In this document: positions 10,841-22,060 of the stretch, piece by piece | Position numbering within the stretch: the stretch's first letter is position 1 | Layout of the letters: each line of letters begins with the position of its first letter | DNA from: Apteryx mantelli | Taxonomy: Eukaryota; Chordata; Aves; Apterygiformes; Apterygidae | Direction of reading: 5' to 3' | Assembly: GCF_036417845.1 (NCBI RefSeq) | Contig: NC_089994.1 | Span: 15,270,001-15,334,000, forward strand | Length of the DNA: 64,000 bases | Translations under genes and position numbers: made by a program | The notes under the pieces: generated by a model | Databases searched by the model: none | Told to the model about the DNA's origin: nothing | What the model saw: only the letters and a program-made list of their open reading frames with translations

Positions 10841-11480
10841 CGCCGCTGGTGCGCATCACTCCTGCTAAATATATATATATGGCCTTGCTAAATATATATG
10901 GCCTCAGGAGTTATGTAATGGGAGGGCGGCTGCACAGGAGCTCTTACTGGGGAGTTTCACCTCCCGCCATGCAATCCCTTAGCGCCAGGCTCCGCAGGAG
11001 CCCGCATCCCCTCCGCTCCGCCAGCCAGCGATGCTCCGTGAGACCGCTGCCCTTGCGATTCCCGTTTCCCTCTTGCACCGCTCCTCCCTGCCTGGCCCAG
11101 CGCAATCCTGCATCCGTGCTATAGATAGAGAGCGTAAATGTGCCGTAGCTGCAGTTGCTATTTGGACTGTTTATCTTGTTTGGTCTAATTATACCAAGAC
11201 AGTCATTATAATTTTATGCTCTTTGGATTGCCATTCTCGCCCAGGGCGCCGTAATTAGTGTATGGTGTGTGGCTTAACGATTCTCAGCACAGTCGATGCA
11301 AACTTTTTAACTGTAATTCAGCGCAGCAGACGTACGATGTGGGGACTAATATGATAGCTGCTCTTCTAGAGCAATAAGCATTTATCTCTCTGTTTATAGG
11401 GCTGGGCATTCAGCTTCGCAACAGGCTTGTGGTTTTTCTCCATCCCGACGACACAAAGATGCTGCTAAAGAATTGCAATA
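10840..11480. promoter_or_regulatory. AT-rich candidate regulatory element with duplicated A/T box
   Basis: The block begins with a tandemly duplicated GCTAAATATATATGGCC-like box (10,862-10,904, listed separately). It continues from 11,120 with GATAGAGAGCG, GTTTATCTTG, GGTCTAATTATACC, CATTATAATTTTATGC and GCCGTAATTAGTG. Homeodomain cores and an A/T box that resembles MEF2/SRF-type sites suggest an enhancer. Confidence 0.4.
10862..10904. repeat. Tandem duplication of a TGCTAAATATATATGGCC-type box
   Basis: Two adjacent copies differ mainly in the number of AT dinucleotides: CTAAATATATATATATGG, then CTAAATATATATGG. Each ends in GGCCT. The unit resembles an A/T-rich MADS-box site, but the match to a strict consensus is imperfect. 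Confidence 0.7.
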
Positions 11481-13530
11481 ACCTAAGACCCTCCTCCAGC
11501 CCTGCCAAGCCTCTCCCCGGGTGTTTTCTGCTCCCTAGAGGCTCAAGCACGGTGTAACTCTCCGGGGCTCCCCAGCCTTTGCCTCCAGCTCACGGGCGCT
11601 CGCTTTGCCCTGCTGCCAAGTGATCCTGCTCAGCTGCTCTCTTGTGGGTCGCACACAACATCCCCCGTCTTCGCAGGGAAATGTGATTCACCACCTCCTT
11701 GGAAGCTTGCCCAGCTCTCTCCGAGTAGCAGGCAATTTGGATAATGATAATCCCTTCTTTAGCTCTAGCTATTAGTCGTTTTAAGCATCTTTTCTTTCTT
11801 GATATTATTGTTGATGGTGGCAAGGGAGGTCAGTGTTGAAATGGGGAGAACGGCTCTTTGTAGTGAGGGCCTGGGTTCAAAAGCACTGAAGTCTGGTTTT
11901 TGAAGGGCAGTGGCACCTCCAACCTTATTGTGGTGTTTATTGATGTTTAAAGAAACCCAGAATTAAATACACCGAGCTCTCCCAGAAGCCTGTATCTTCA
12001 GCCCTTCTCCTCAGGTCACCTTCTCGCCGAGGGGCATGGACATAGTCAAAGACAAATGGAGTCTTCTCTGGCCTCTGCAGTTGTCCTCCTGGTTTCTTAT
12101 TTATTGCTCGTTATGCTCGTGATGAGCTCAGAGCCCACTGAGACGCCAACTGGCTAGACTGCAGTTGTCTTCATTTGACAGATTGTTTGGGTCAAATAGG
12201 AAGCTCCCGGGAGAGTTTCACAACGTCTTTTCCACTGGAAAATTTCATTAATTTCATTAATTCATTACAAAATTGTTAACAGAATCAGAGTCTCTGGTTT
12301 TAACCAAAGGAAATTCTTGTGGTAAATGTCAGGGTTTTCCTTAAGTACCAGTCCAGGAGAAGGTTAAAGAGCAGTGAGAAAAAGCCAAAGCCCAGTGCCT
12401 ACAGCACGGAGCATTTCCAACTCACTCCCGACTGATGTTCGGTTCCCACAAGGAAGTTCTTCCATCGCAGATGGTCGCAGGCTGGGAGCTGTTCGGCTGT
12501 GGAGCCCTGCATGGGCTCATGTATGTGAAACCACATCCTTCCGGGGGTCGTACTCAGGTGTTAGGTGCTCACCCAGGACCCCCCTGTGCCTGGAGCCGTA
12601 TTCACAGGGGCATAAAATGATCTTTGCATCCAAAAACCTTCCACTCCCTCCTCTCCAGCCAGGGCAGTCACGGCCACGAGACCCCCTTTCCCGAGAGCAC
12701 CGAGCGAACACCGCACTGGCAAAGGGGTGTTTTGGTGCCTTTTGGGTTGGTATATTTGCCTACTCTCGCTTGAAACCCTTATAAAGTCCAGCTGGGCCAT
12801 GGAGGTCCCCTGGGCCATGGAGATGCCCATTTCCCTTACTGATATCGCTTCAGTGAGGTCTTTTGAGAGTGTTTTTTGGTTTAGTCCAGTCTAATGTGAG
12901 TTGCACCTGTGTCAGCACTCCACGGGGAGTTGGGGTGGCCGTAATTGCCTTGGGGTGCACGGGAGAAACAGTCCTTCGTGTGCGCCCTCGAACTAGCGGG
13001 TCGAGAGGGCAGGGACATCTCCAAGGCCTGTTCTTGCTGAATTTATGGCATGACTTCAGAGCTCATAATGTCCTGAAAATCTAGGCTGTGTTTTCACGCT
13101 AGGCACTTTAGAGGATGTGCGTCCCTGGCAGAGTCCTGATTCAGCAGAACTCCTTTGCAGCACATGCTGCTATTTCCAAAGAAGTCCAAAGGACTTGAAC
13201 GCATGCCTTGATGCCTGCCTGACCGGGAGCTGCAGAGGAATATCTCAGACGGGCCCCGAGCCTCAAGCCGCGCAGGTGCATCCTCCCTGCCCTGGTGGCA
13301 GATGCACCCTAAGGGCAGCGCCAGACCCGCTCCGCAGAGGCCTCTCCTGGAAACTCGTGATTATTTTAAAACGAGCCCTTTAATAATATCCCAGCAGCAT
13401 CTCGGCTGTCTCTGCTAACTCATGCAGAGTGCAACTTTTCATCTTGACTGCGGATCCTTGCTTCTGCTAGGCAGCAATTTTAAAAGCACTTCTTATTTTC
13501 TAGGTGAAACGTTTTCACCTTGAAGGAGGG
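11480..13530. other. Mixed noncoding sequence with two small AT-rich blocks
   Basis: CpG is lower here than in neighbouring tracts. Bases 11,660-11,960 contain GCAATTTGGATAATGATAA, CTATTAGTCG and GATATTATTGTTGATGG. Bases 12,180-12,320 contain a triple TTTCATTAA repeat. No open frame resembles a known protein. Confidence 0.35.
12243..12267. repeat. Triple TTTCATTAA direct repeat
   Basis: TTTCATTAA occurs at 12,243-12,251 and 12,252-12,260, followed by TTCATTA at 12,261-12,267. This gives three evenly phased homeodomain cores 9 bp apart, nearly one helical turn. It could be a cooperative homeodomain-binding array or a small slippage repeat. Confidence 0.75.
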
Positions 13531-14740
13531 AGTAATGAATTGGCAGGGGCTGCCATGCATGTCCGGAGCAGGCTCTGCTCCCTGCCAGGCTTGCGGGAGC
13601 AAGGCGGTGGGGCTGTGGCAGGCTCCACCTGGACCCAGGCTGGAGTGGTCACATGAAGGTGACACCACCACCGTCCCCCCAGGTTGCACCGTTCCTGTCC
13701 CTTTTGCAGCTCCGTTCATCACATCCCGATGGGGTGAAGAAACATCTCAGGGGCTTCCTGCATTGGAGGGCAGCAGGAGACTGGGTGCCCTGCGCGTGGC
13801 GTGGTGGGCAGCAGGCGATCGACCCCATCGTCAGCCCAGGGATGTGGTCCAGGTTACCTTCAGTCTGCACTTGGCCTTGTCATCCCCAGCCGGGCAGCTT
13901 GAGGCTCAGCTTCCACCCGCTTTGATCGCCCTGGCCCCGCTGGCGCTGCAAACCTGACCCGGCTCAGGTCAGGGCGCGAGCTCAAACCGCAGCAGCAGCA
14001 GCTCCCCACGAACCCGCTGCGCGGCCTCTCCTGACTCGCGCTCGGAAAGCCCGGACACGAGCTGGCCGTGAGCAGCGCTCCCGGAGGAGAGCCCGGCACC
14101 GGGGGGGGGTCAAGCTGGGCCCGCGGGAGGGTGCAAAGCACCGTGCCATCGCCTCATCTCGGCTGGGGCCGAGAGCGTCTGTGGCTCGGAGCCGCACGTC
14201 GGCCGCGGCCGGGCTGTTTGCAGAGCTGCCTGGACGGGGCTCCTGGTCCGAAGCCTTTAGCAGAGGGATGAAACGCCGGGAAGTGTTTCTCACCACGCGT
14301 GTGAAGAGCGGCCATGAGATTTTTGTGCCCGGGCAATTAAATTTTCACGACATTTTTGCAAGGCTGTCTTAAAAACAAAGCCTTGCCACAAACGAGGGAC
14401 GGGCTGCGGGGACGAGACAGCTCTTCCACCTGGCTGCCAAGTCTCCAGCTCGGGATTTGCTGCTTCGTCTGCCAGGGGAGACGTGCTCCCTCCACCGCGG
14501 CAGGGCAAGGGACGGGCGCTGGGGCTGCGGTTCCCTTTCTCGGCAGCACGGAGCACCGCCGGGAGAAGGTCTTCGGATCGTAGCGCCGGGAGCCCCCGTG
14601 AGCACGGCAGTCCCACGGCACGGCGTGTCGATGAGGCTGATTTCGGTCTGAAACCCCTCTGCAGTTTCGCGTGGCCGGGGTGTTTTCCTGCCCTCCCGGC
14701 ACTTCGCTGAGTGCAGCGCTGCTCTGAGCTTTGCAGCGGT
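13530..14740. other. GC-rich tract, no gene recognised
   Basis: CpG increases from about 13,900 onward and a run of ten G lies at about 14,100. Frames on both strands are composition-driven. Confidence 0.4.
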
Positions 14741-15600
14741 GCCGCCTTTCGCGCCAGCGGCGGCTGCGTTTCAGGAAACTAATGAAGTGATGATTTTTCA
14801 TAATTGCCTTCTCAAAGCTGCTGATTGCTCTTAAGGATCTCAGGTGAAAAAGATGTTGTCATCCGTTATTGCTGGTAAGGCAGAGAAAACGCTGTGCTCC
14901 GTGGTCAGCGCAGGCGCAGTCTCGGCGCGCTAGTGGAGCCGGGTTTTTGGAGCTTTCTCATAGACGCTGTTATGACATTTACTGTCATTCGGTGCTTAGC
15001 AAGGTGGCTGTGGAAGGCGTGGGGACTCTTCAGTTGGCCATGCAGCTATACACAGTCAGGTTTGCTTCTGGAGATGCCTCAGTCGTCGGCACCACTTCCC
15101 TCAATGCCCTCCGGGAGCCGGAGCAATCGCAGGCTCCATGGGCAAAGCAGGTTTCGTGTCCCCGCTCTCCAGGAACGGAGGAGCAGCAGGTCGTACCTCG
15201 CCTGGAGAAGGCGATACTGCACGCAGGAAGCAAGGAGCTGGTCTGTGGTCCAGATCTGTGCTCAGTAAAGAGGAGACAGAGGAGAGAAAAAAATGTATTT
15301 TTTCACAGAACAAACTTTTCCTGGTGATTTTGCTGGAAATGTTGTATTTCCTCTGCTCTCCTCCAGCTTTCCCCAGTTCCTCTTTTCTTGTCCCTGTTAA
15401 CAAGGAGCAGGAATCAGGAGGTCTTCAGGGAGCGGAGGAAAGCTTTCAAAAAACAGTCAAAATTTTCCCAACCAAAATAATGTCACCTTTATTACGGAAA
15501 AAAAAAGAAAAGGAAAACTCCCAAAGCAGCAGAACAATGTTCCCACGAAACGTTCATTCTGGAGAAAGCCCCTCTCTCCCTCTGTAACACTCAGCCCCAT
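14740..15600. other. Intermediate noncoding sequence
   Basis: A short AT-rich stretch at 14,770-14,850 includes CTAATGAAGTGATG and CATAATTGCC. A low-CpG stretch follows, with an A-rich run near 15,495. No gene recognised. Confidence 0.3.
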
Positions 15601-16680
15601 CCCGGGGATGCAGGTCCGCTGACATTTCCACCGCTGCAGCTTCGCAGCTTGCTTCCCCCACGGCACGACGCCGAGGACGGCGGGATCTCGCCGGCCTCTC
15701 CGGTGGCCTGTGCCCGCAGCTCGCTGTGCGCCGTGCTCAGGGCACCCCGCCGGGGAGGCCGCATCTCTGGGATGGGAGAGGACCTCGGCTCTGCCCTGCG
15801 CCCTGCTGCCGGCATCCCGTCCCCCGTGCTCGGCGTTTCCCATCGCGCCGGTGCGCGCTTACCACCCGCGCGGCGGCGAGGAAACGATGGCGCGAGCGCA
15901 AAGCCCATCGCCGCCGAACTTTCCATCGCGATTTTTCTCCCGTTTCCTGCAGATGCTGAGTATCGAGCAGGTCCGTGCGCAGCTGGCACGCGAGGGCTCG
16001 GGGCACGGGCCACCCGGCATCGCCCCCGCCGCAGACACGGGAACCTCCTCAGCCCCCGGTACCCCAGCCGGAGCGCTGGGAGGGGTGGGAATCCAGCGCG
16101 GTGTGCAGCTGGACAGGTGCCGGGCCGTCAGACAGGACGCTTGTGGCTGCGGCTGTCCAGGCGTGAAGGGACGTTAGGGCAGGAGCGTGCTGAGAAATTC
16201 CAGAGGGACGGATCACACTTGAAAATATATCAAAGAAAAACGCCCCAGATGAGTGACGAGCTGTCTGTATTTATGCGCCTCTTCCCGATGCATCCAGAGC
16301 GGAGCGCTGCTGGGAGACCCGGGGGAGAGCGGCACTTCCGCTTGGAGGATGACCTGGGGCGTGCGATGCTGGCACGCTCCCCACCCAACAGCTCGTGCCA
16401 GCGGTCGCTGCAAGCTAATTGAATCCGACAGGGAACGGGCGCTGCGGCGCTCTTCCCACCGCGTCCTCCGATGGGCGACCTGCTCCGCTGTGTCCGTGTG
16501 TCCTGGGGATGTCCCTGTGGGCAGACCGCCCGCGAGCCGGGCAGCGGGGTAAAAGCACTAATAACCTTCTCCGGGTGAAAGAGCTCGCGGCCGCCGGCGA
16601 GGCTGTCACGGGGCTCCCGGCCCCATTGCCACCGCGGCCGCGACGGAGAGCCGGGTCCGTCCCGCGGGGAGCCCGCTCCC
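15600..16680. other. CpG-dense tract
   Basis: CpG-island-like, with frames up to 257 codons on the plus strand and shorter ones opposite. None resembles a known protein. An orphan CpG island is the simplest reading. Confidence 0.4.
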
Positions 16681-18530
16681 TAAACAAAGCTGTGTTTCAA
16701 TGCATGTGTGAGCAGAGCATCAGAAGCTTTTTGGGGGAATAGCATGGAAAATCGGCGAGGGCGAGAGGGGGTGTGAGATATGACATTGAACGGGCCGGTC
16801 GGTCTGCGCTTCACCTTCCACCATGATCTCTGCTTGTCTCTGGTCGGCCTCGTTTGTGCTGCGATTTTGCAGTTTCGCCTCCTTGCAGCTTCCTTTTTGG
16901 CTCATTTTGGGGCAACAGCGTCCTCAGGGAAGGATGGCTTTTGGGAGCGTTGCATTCCAGTTGTGATCTCAGCAAAAACGACGTTCGTTCCGCTGCCGCA
17001 GCGCGTCCCAACCGGCTGAGAAAAGAAACCCAAGTACGTACTGTTGGCCTGGGTTTCTCTCTTTGCTGGCGTTTCCTTCGCAGCAAGCGCCCTCTCTGGA
17101 AAGCTACTTTAGGGAAGCATCCGGCGCTTGTGTGGGAGCGGAGAAGTCCTGACGCTGGCTGAGCAGCTGGAGTCCGGCCGCAGCCGCAGCTGCGGAGAGT
17201 TAAGTTACGCAGCTCCCAAATGACATTCTTCTGCGGTTCTCTCATTTGAAGGGGGAATAACGTAGGTCGTACGCACAGGGCCTGTCTGGGGTGCTGGGAA
17301 AGCCAAACCCGGCGCGCTCGCGCTGCCCGCGGGGCTTTGCTGGGCGGCGACGGCATTTCCAAGGTACGGCTTCGGAGCGCGGCTCTGCTGCCTGGGCACG
17401 GGCAAGGTGCTCCGGGGAAGCGGGAGCTCGGCTCCTTGCAGGACACGGAGTCTCGAGTCGGAAAGCCGGATCCAAACTTTCCACGTGGGGCCAGCACGAG
17501 AGCGTGCCCAAGGCTACTGCCCTGGGCGATGGGCTGAGCCCTGCAGGAGAGGCCTCCGGGCCGCCGCGGAAAGCAGCTCGTCGCGGCACAGGGCGGCGCG
17601 CCGGGGCGCTTTGGCCGAGCCTGCCTTGCCCGGGTCTGCGAGCGGCAAACTAGCCCGGCAGGACGGTTCCTGGTCGCACTCGGAGGTGTTGAGCCGAGAC
17701 AGCGTCTCCATCCCGGTGCTGCCCGGGAAGGACATGGATGGGGACCGGAGAGCAGGGGGAAGCCGCGGGGGAAAGCTGGAGCACCGGCGGCACCTCGGCG
17801 AGGCGACGTGCCGCGGCTGGAGGCGAGCAGCAATTCGCTAGCAGAGCCGGGAGAGGAGCCAGGTTCTTCCCGTCTGACTCCCAGGGTCCGGGAACGCGCT
17901 GGGCCAGGAGGCAGGTGAGCTGCAGGGACTTCCAGCTCGTGCCACATCTCACCGGGAGTTACCATCTTGCCCTCGACAGCCAGCACGCCTCCGCGCCGCT
18001 CACCTCCCTTTCCTGCAGCGAGCAGACCCGCACGCGAGCACGAGCAGCTCCCGCTACGCTCTGCCGCTTCGGGGAAAGCCCGATCGTCATCCGGAGCCAC
18101 GACGGTACTCCCACCCCGCCGCGCTGGGTTGCACAGTTCAGGGCACCAGGGAGAAACCTTCCCACCCAGCGCCGGTCCCTGCCAGAAATCGGATGCGGGA
18201 TTGGATTGGGTTTCCGACATAGCAGTTCCTTTCGCCGCACTCCTAATTCCTGATCGCTGTCTCGTTTCACAACGAGAAATAACATCCCGGCCGCGCTGCC
18301 CGCGAGCGGGGGAGACGCTCGGCCCTTCGGTGTGACGTGGGGCCGGTGTGTGTTGGCACAGCGTCTCCAGGGACTTTTGCAAGGATCTGCCGAGCGCTCG
18401 TCAATGCCAGCCAAAGGCAGCTGAAGTCCGAGCTCCCGCTAGCACGGGAATGAGCGCTACTTGGCGTCGGCGGGGTGCAGGGTTTCCAGCCCAATACAGC
18501 CAGGATCTGCTGCGTTGCAAGAACTTCTGC
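16680..18530. other. CpG-rich tract with a 523-codon minus-strand frame
   Basis: The first 350 bases are moderate in GC; the rest is CpG-dense. The longest ATG-initiated frame in the archipelago runs from 18,382 down to 16,811 on the minus strand. Its translation is rich in Arg, Ser, Pro, Gly, Ala and Cys, poor in Ile, Tyr and Asp, and has no domain, signal or repeat that I recognise. I do not call it a gene, but it is flagged in the findings because of its length. Confidence 0.35.
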
Positions 18531-18960
18531 CACCAGCTCCACATTACAGTTTCTCAGGCTGTTTCCGTTTTCCTGAAGGAAATATCAACAAGTCCATCGG
18601 GGTTTCTAGGCGTTACCAGCTCCATACAGAAGTTTCTTAACAGCAGGTGGAGAAAACTGGTTGTTTTTTCCAGAGGATCTTCCATTTATGAGCTGGGGAG
18701 GAGGGTCTGATCGTGCCGCAGAGTGAGTGCTACAACTTCAAAATTAAATGCAGTTGCCATAGAAATATTAATTGGGAACAAAATCTGAAGATGACACTTG
18801 AGCAGAAGATGGAGCATTATGGAGAGGTGGGGACAGTGATGAAAATAGAACAGTTAAAAGGAAAATTCTTCAAAGGCAGCATCGCGTAGGTGAATATTTA
18901 ATGCACATCAGCAGGTTGCCACGTCAGCGATGGTTTTAATATTGGAGGGCGAAGGATGAG
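18530..18960. promoter_or_regulatory. AT-rich candidate regulatory element
   Basis: CpG drops and words such as CAAAATTAAATGCAG, CATAGAAATATTAATTGGG and GAATATTTAATGC appear between 18,730 and 18,910. The block is flanked by CpG-dense DNA on both sides. Confidence 0.35.
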
Positions 18961-19540
18961 AAACGTGTGCCGAGCACCGAGCACCCTCCTCGCCGGTGGA
19001 GGTCACCGGGAGGCGCACGACGTGTCTTGGGACGAACCCCCCAGCGCCGCCAGGTTTCTGCTCCTCTTCCGCCGGGCCAGGAGCCGGAGCCGGGTGCGGG
19101 ACGGGCACCCTGCACCGCCGCCAGCCGGCCTCGGACCTGCACCTTGCGCTCACCCGCCGCTTTGAAAGCAGCTCACAGCCCAAAAGTCAGAGGAGCTACG
19201 TGACGCACGTCCTCCTCCTCGCGGTCTGGATTCTCCGCCTCCGGGCAGAGGCCGGAAAGAGGTTCCCAGCGTCAGGCTGGGTCCGGGCCTCCCCCTCGCG
19301 GGATCGTTTGCATGGAGCTCAGGGAAAACACCGATCCCTGTCAGAAAATGCAGGGAAACCAGCTGCTGCAGGTCCCTCCGGCCCCAGAACCCTTGCTTGG
19401 CCCAGGTGTTTTGGAAAAAGGCTGAAACACCCGTAAGCTGAGAAGCTGCCGCCACACGCGTATGTCTCCGCTGATCTCGCCACTTAAAGGAGGGAGGAAT
19501 ACAACGAAGTCTTGCTTTTCCCATGCACCACCTCCCACTG
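18960..19540. other. CpG-dense tract
   Basis: GC-rich linker without a recognised gene. Confidence 0.35.
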
Positions 19541-19790
19541 TGTTATGCGCTGAAGTTAATTGCAAATGAGGCGATGGAAATAGCTTATTTTGACTTCCCT
19601 TAAACACTGCTTCATTGATTTTTTTTTCCCCCCCTTATTTTTTTTTTTCCTGCCTTGAGAGGCAGGCCTGTATCTATCGGAAAATAGCAATTATTTCTGT
19701 AATTCCCTAGAATTAGTGGAATTAGTTGAATGGGTAAAATCTGAAGCGAAATGCTGATTAGAAATACACAGGAGGTGGAAGCAGCAGGCG
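19540..19790. promoter_or_regulatory. AT-rich candidate regulatory element
   Basis: It contains GTTAATTGCAAATGAGG, T-rich runs near 19,620-19,650, GGAATTAGTTGAATGGG and GCTGATTAGAAATAC. Homeodomain and POU-like words lie within 200 bases. Confidence 0.3.
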
Positions 19791-21240
19791 CTTCGTGGCG
19801 GCGCGGCAGGCGCTCCGCTCCGTCCCCGGGCGCGCTCGCTGCTGCTCGTACGCTCCTCTCCTCCAGCCGGGACCGTCTCCCTCGCGGCTCTTCACCGCAG
19901 CGTCGGGGAACCTTCTTTGCACGCTGCAGTTTGAAGCCCCTGGAGCTGCTCAGCCTCGGCGGCAGCTGCCCGGCGCTTTGCTGCAGTTTCTCGTCTGGCC
20001 GCGGTGGTCGCGTCTCGCGCTTCCCGCGCTCCCTGCGCGGTTCCCGGGCAGTTCCCCCTGCCCTGGCAAACGCTCCGGACGTCTGGCCCTCACCCAGCGC
20101 GCTTGGAATCAAAATGAGCAGGGATCAGATAACACCTCGGCAAAGCGGCCCTTGGAAACCCCCGCCTTCCTGCGGGATGCCCGCTCGGGGGACGGGGCTC
20201 CGCCGCGCTCCGTGCCTCTCCTGGACCCTGCCGCTCGCAGGCGCGGGCGCAGGCGCGGGGGGGGACCTCTCGGCGCCCGCGGCGCTCCGGGCTTTCCCCA
20301 GGGAGGCGTGCGGGGCGCCCGGATGCGGTGGGGCTCCTGCGTACCACAGACGCAGCTCTCCCTCTCTTCCTCCTCTCGGACAGCTGTGAGCATCCGCGTT
20401 CATCACGCGGGCTCCGGCCGGGGAGGTCGCCCTGCCTTGCTTCCGCTCTCCGGAGGCACCGAGGGAGCCCGGTGCCGCGGGGGGCTGCTCCTGCTCCATG
20501 TCCAGCGCGACCCAGAGTGGGCCCCTCGCTCCAGAGCGCTCCGGACCCCAATCCCAGCCTGAGCGGGGGGATCCGCTTCGGCCCGGGGACGAGCGTGGGG
20601 CCCCCGGCCGGCGGCGACTGGTGGCCCAAAGCGCCTCGTCGCGAGCTCCTTCCAAACCGGCTTTCCCGCCCTCTGCCGTTAGCTGCTCCGGCGCGTTCCC
20701 GCATCCCCGCGTCCCCACGGGAATTGCCTCTGTGGTTTGCCCCCCCGTGACCTGCCCGACGCCGGGAGCACGCACCGAGCGCAGCGTTTGCAGCCCTCAG
20801 CCCGGCGTCGCATCGCACTTTCGCACAGCAAATTCCCTAGAAAGCCCTTGCCTTCGCTTCGCGCTTGGTATTTTTAGCAGGCAGCTTCCCTGCTCCTCGG
20901 AAAGAAAGGAGCAAAGCGCCGGCACTGCCAGCGCCGCCCCGAGCCGTGGCCGCAGCTGCTCCGTGGCCAGAGCGGGAGCGCTGGGAGCAGGGAGGCTCCT
21001 TCCCGGTGCCCCCGACCGCGCGTGCCGCGCTCCCGCTTGCGCCTTCGGCAGAGGTTACGCTAACACGGCTGACAGCCGGCTCCCGGCTCCCCAAGAAGGA
21101 GAGGAGAAAGGAAAAAAAAAAACCAGCCGCTTTTCTCGCCTTAACCCGAGGCGAAGAGGTCCATGGCGGGTGCCTTCCGCAACGGGCAGGGCACGGGCCA
21201 GCTCCTCACGTGCTTGCGTCTGCCAAAGGTTTGGGGCTCC
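19790..21240. other. Long CpG-island-like tract, no gene recognised
   Basis: About 1.4 kb of very CpG-dense sequence. Long frames are open in several phases on both strands simultaneously (up to 255 codons). This indicates lack of stops through base composition, not coding selection. Confidence 0.45.
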
Positions 21241-22060
21241 TGGTGCTTCTTTAAAAAAATGAGAATGGTCCAGTGGCATTTTTCCTAAGCTGCTGGTTTG
21301 ACTCAATTATGGGAGCATAATTAACTTGCCGAGATGAAACGAGAGATAAACCTTTGATTTTTTTTTTCTTGAAGGATGCTGCAGATAGATTTTGAACTTT
21401 GTATTCAGTTACTTGAAAGGGAAAAAAATTAACAGGTTTCTGATGAGAAAGGCGTACTACCTCCTTCATAGAGAGAGATTTATTAAGGATAGGGAGCGGG
21501 TGTACCTCAGGGCTCAATCATCTACTGTTTTTTTTTCAAGGGGTGATTCAATTACTTTAAGATGTGTTGCCTAAAAGAACAAACTGGGCTCTGTTACTTG
21601 GCAAATTAATCAAGTTCGTTCAGTGCTTTCTCTTGGTTAATAATTTCATTTAGGCTGCCTTCTGTTTTGTGGTTTCATCCTTCCCAAGAAAACTCTCAAA
21701 CGCGAGAGAGTAAAAAAAAAAAGTGCTATCCATGTTCTGGCCTTAGCGCAGCGTAAAAGGCAGCGCCTGGAACTGCTACGGGAAAAGTTTTTCAAAACCC
21801 AGCCTGCTTTGAGGTGCTTGTGAAAGCAGCAACTCGTTGGAAGATATTAAAGAAAAAAAGCGTTCAGGCTAATATTTTCACTGCACGAAAAGGCCGTTTG
21901 GGTTTGTTGTCATCTGCGAAGGGCTGTGGATTTTATTCGTAATTACTTTGAATCACGCACTCCGGATAGCGCAAGCGGCTCCCGAAAATGTCACAAATTC
22001 TTAACACATTTTCCGCTTGAATATTCATAGCTCTGCTGTTCAATACAGATGGGCAAAATG
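21240..22060. promoter_or_regulatory. AT-rich candidate regulatory block (about 0.8 kb)
   Basis: It contains GCATAATTAACTTG, GATTCAATTACTTTAAG, GGCAAATTAATCAAG, GGTTAATAATTTCATTTAGG and CGTAATTACTTTG, with several A or T runs of 8-12. CpG is low and no sizeable open frame exists. It is the second largest AT-rich block of the archipelago. Confidence 0.4.
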
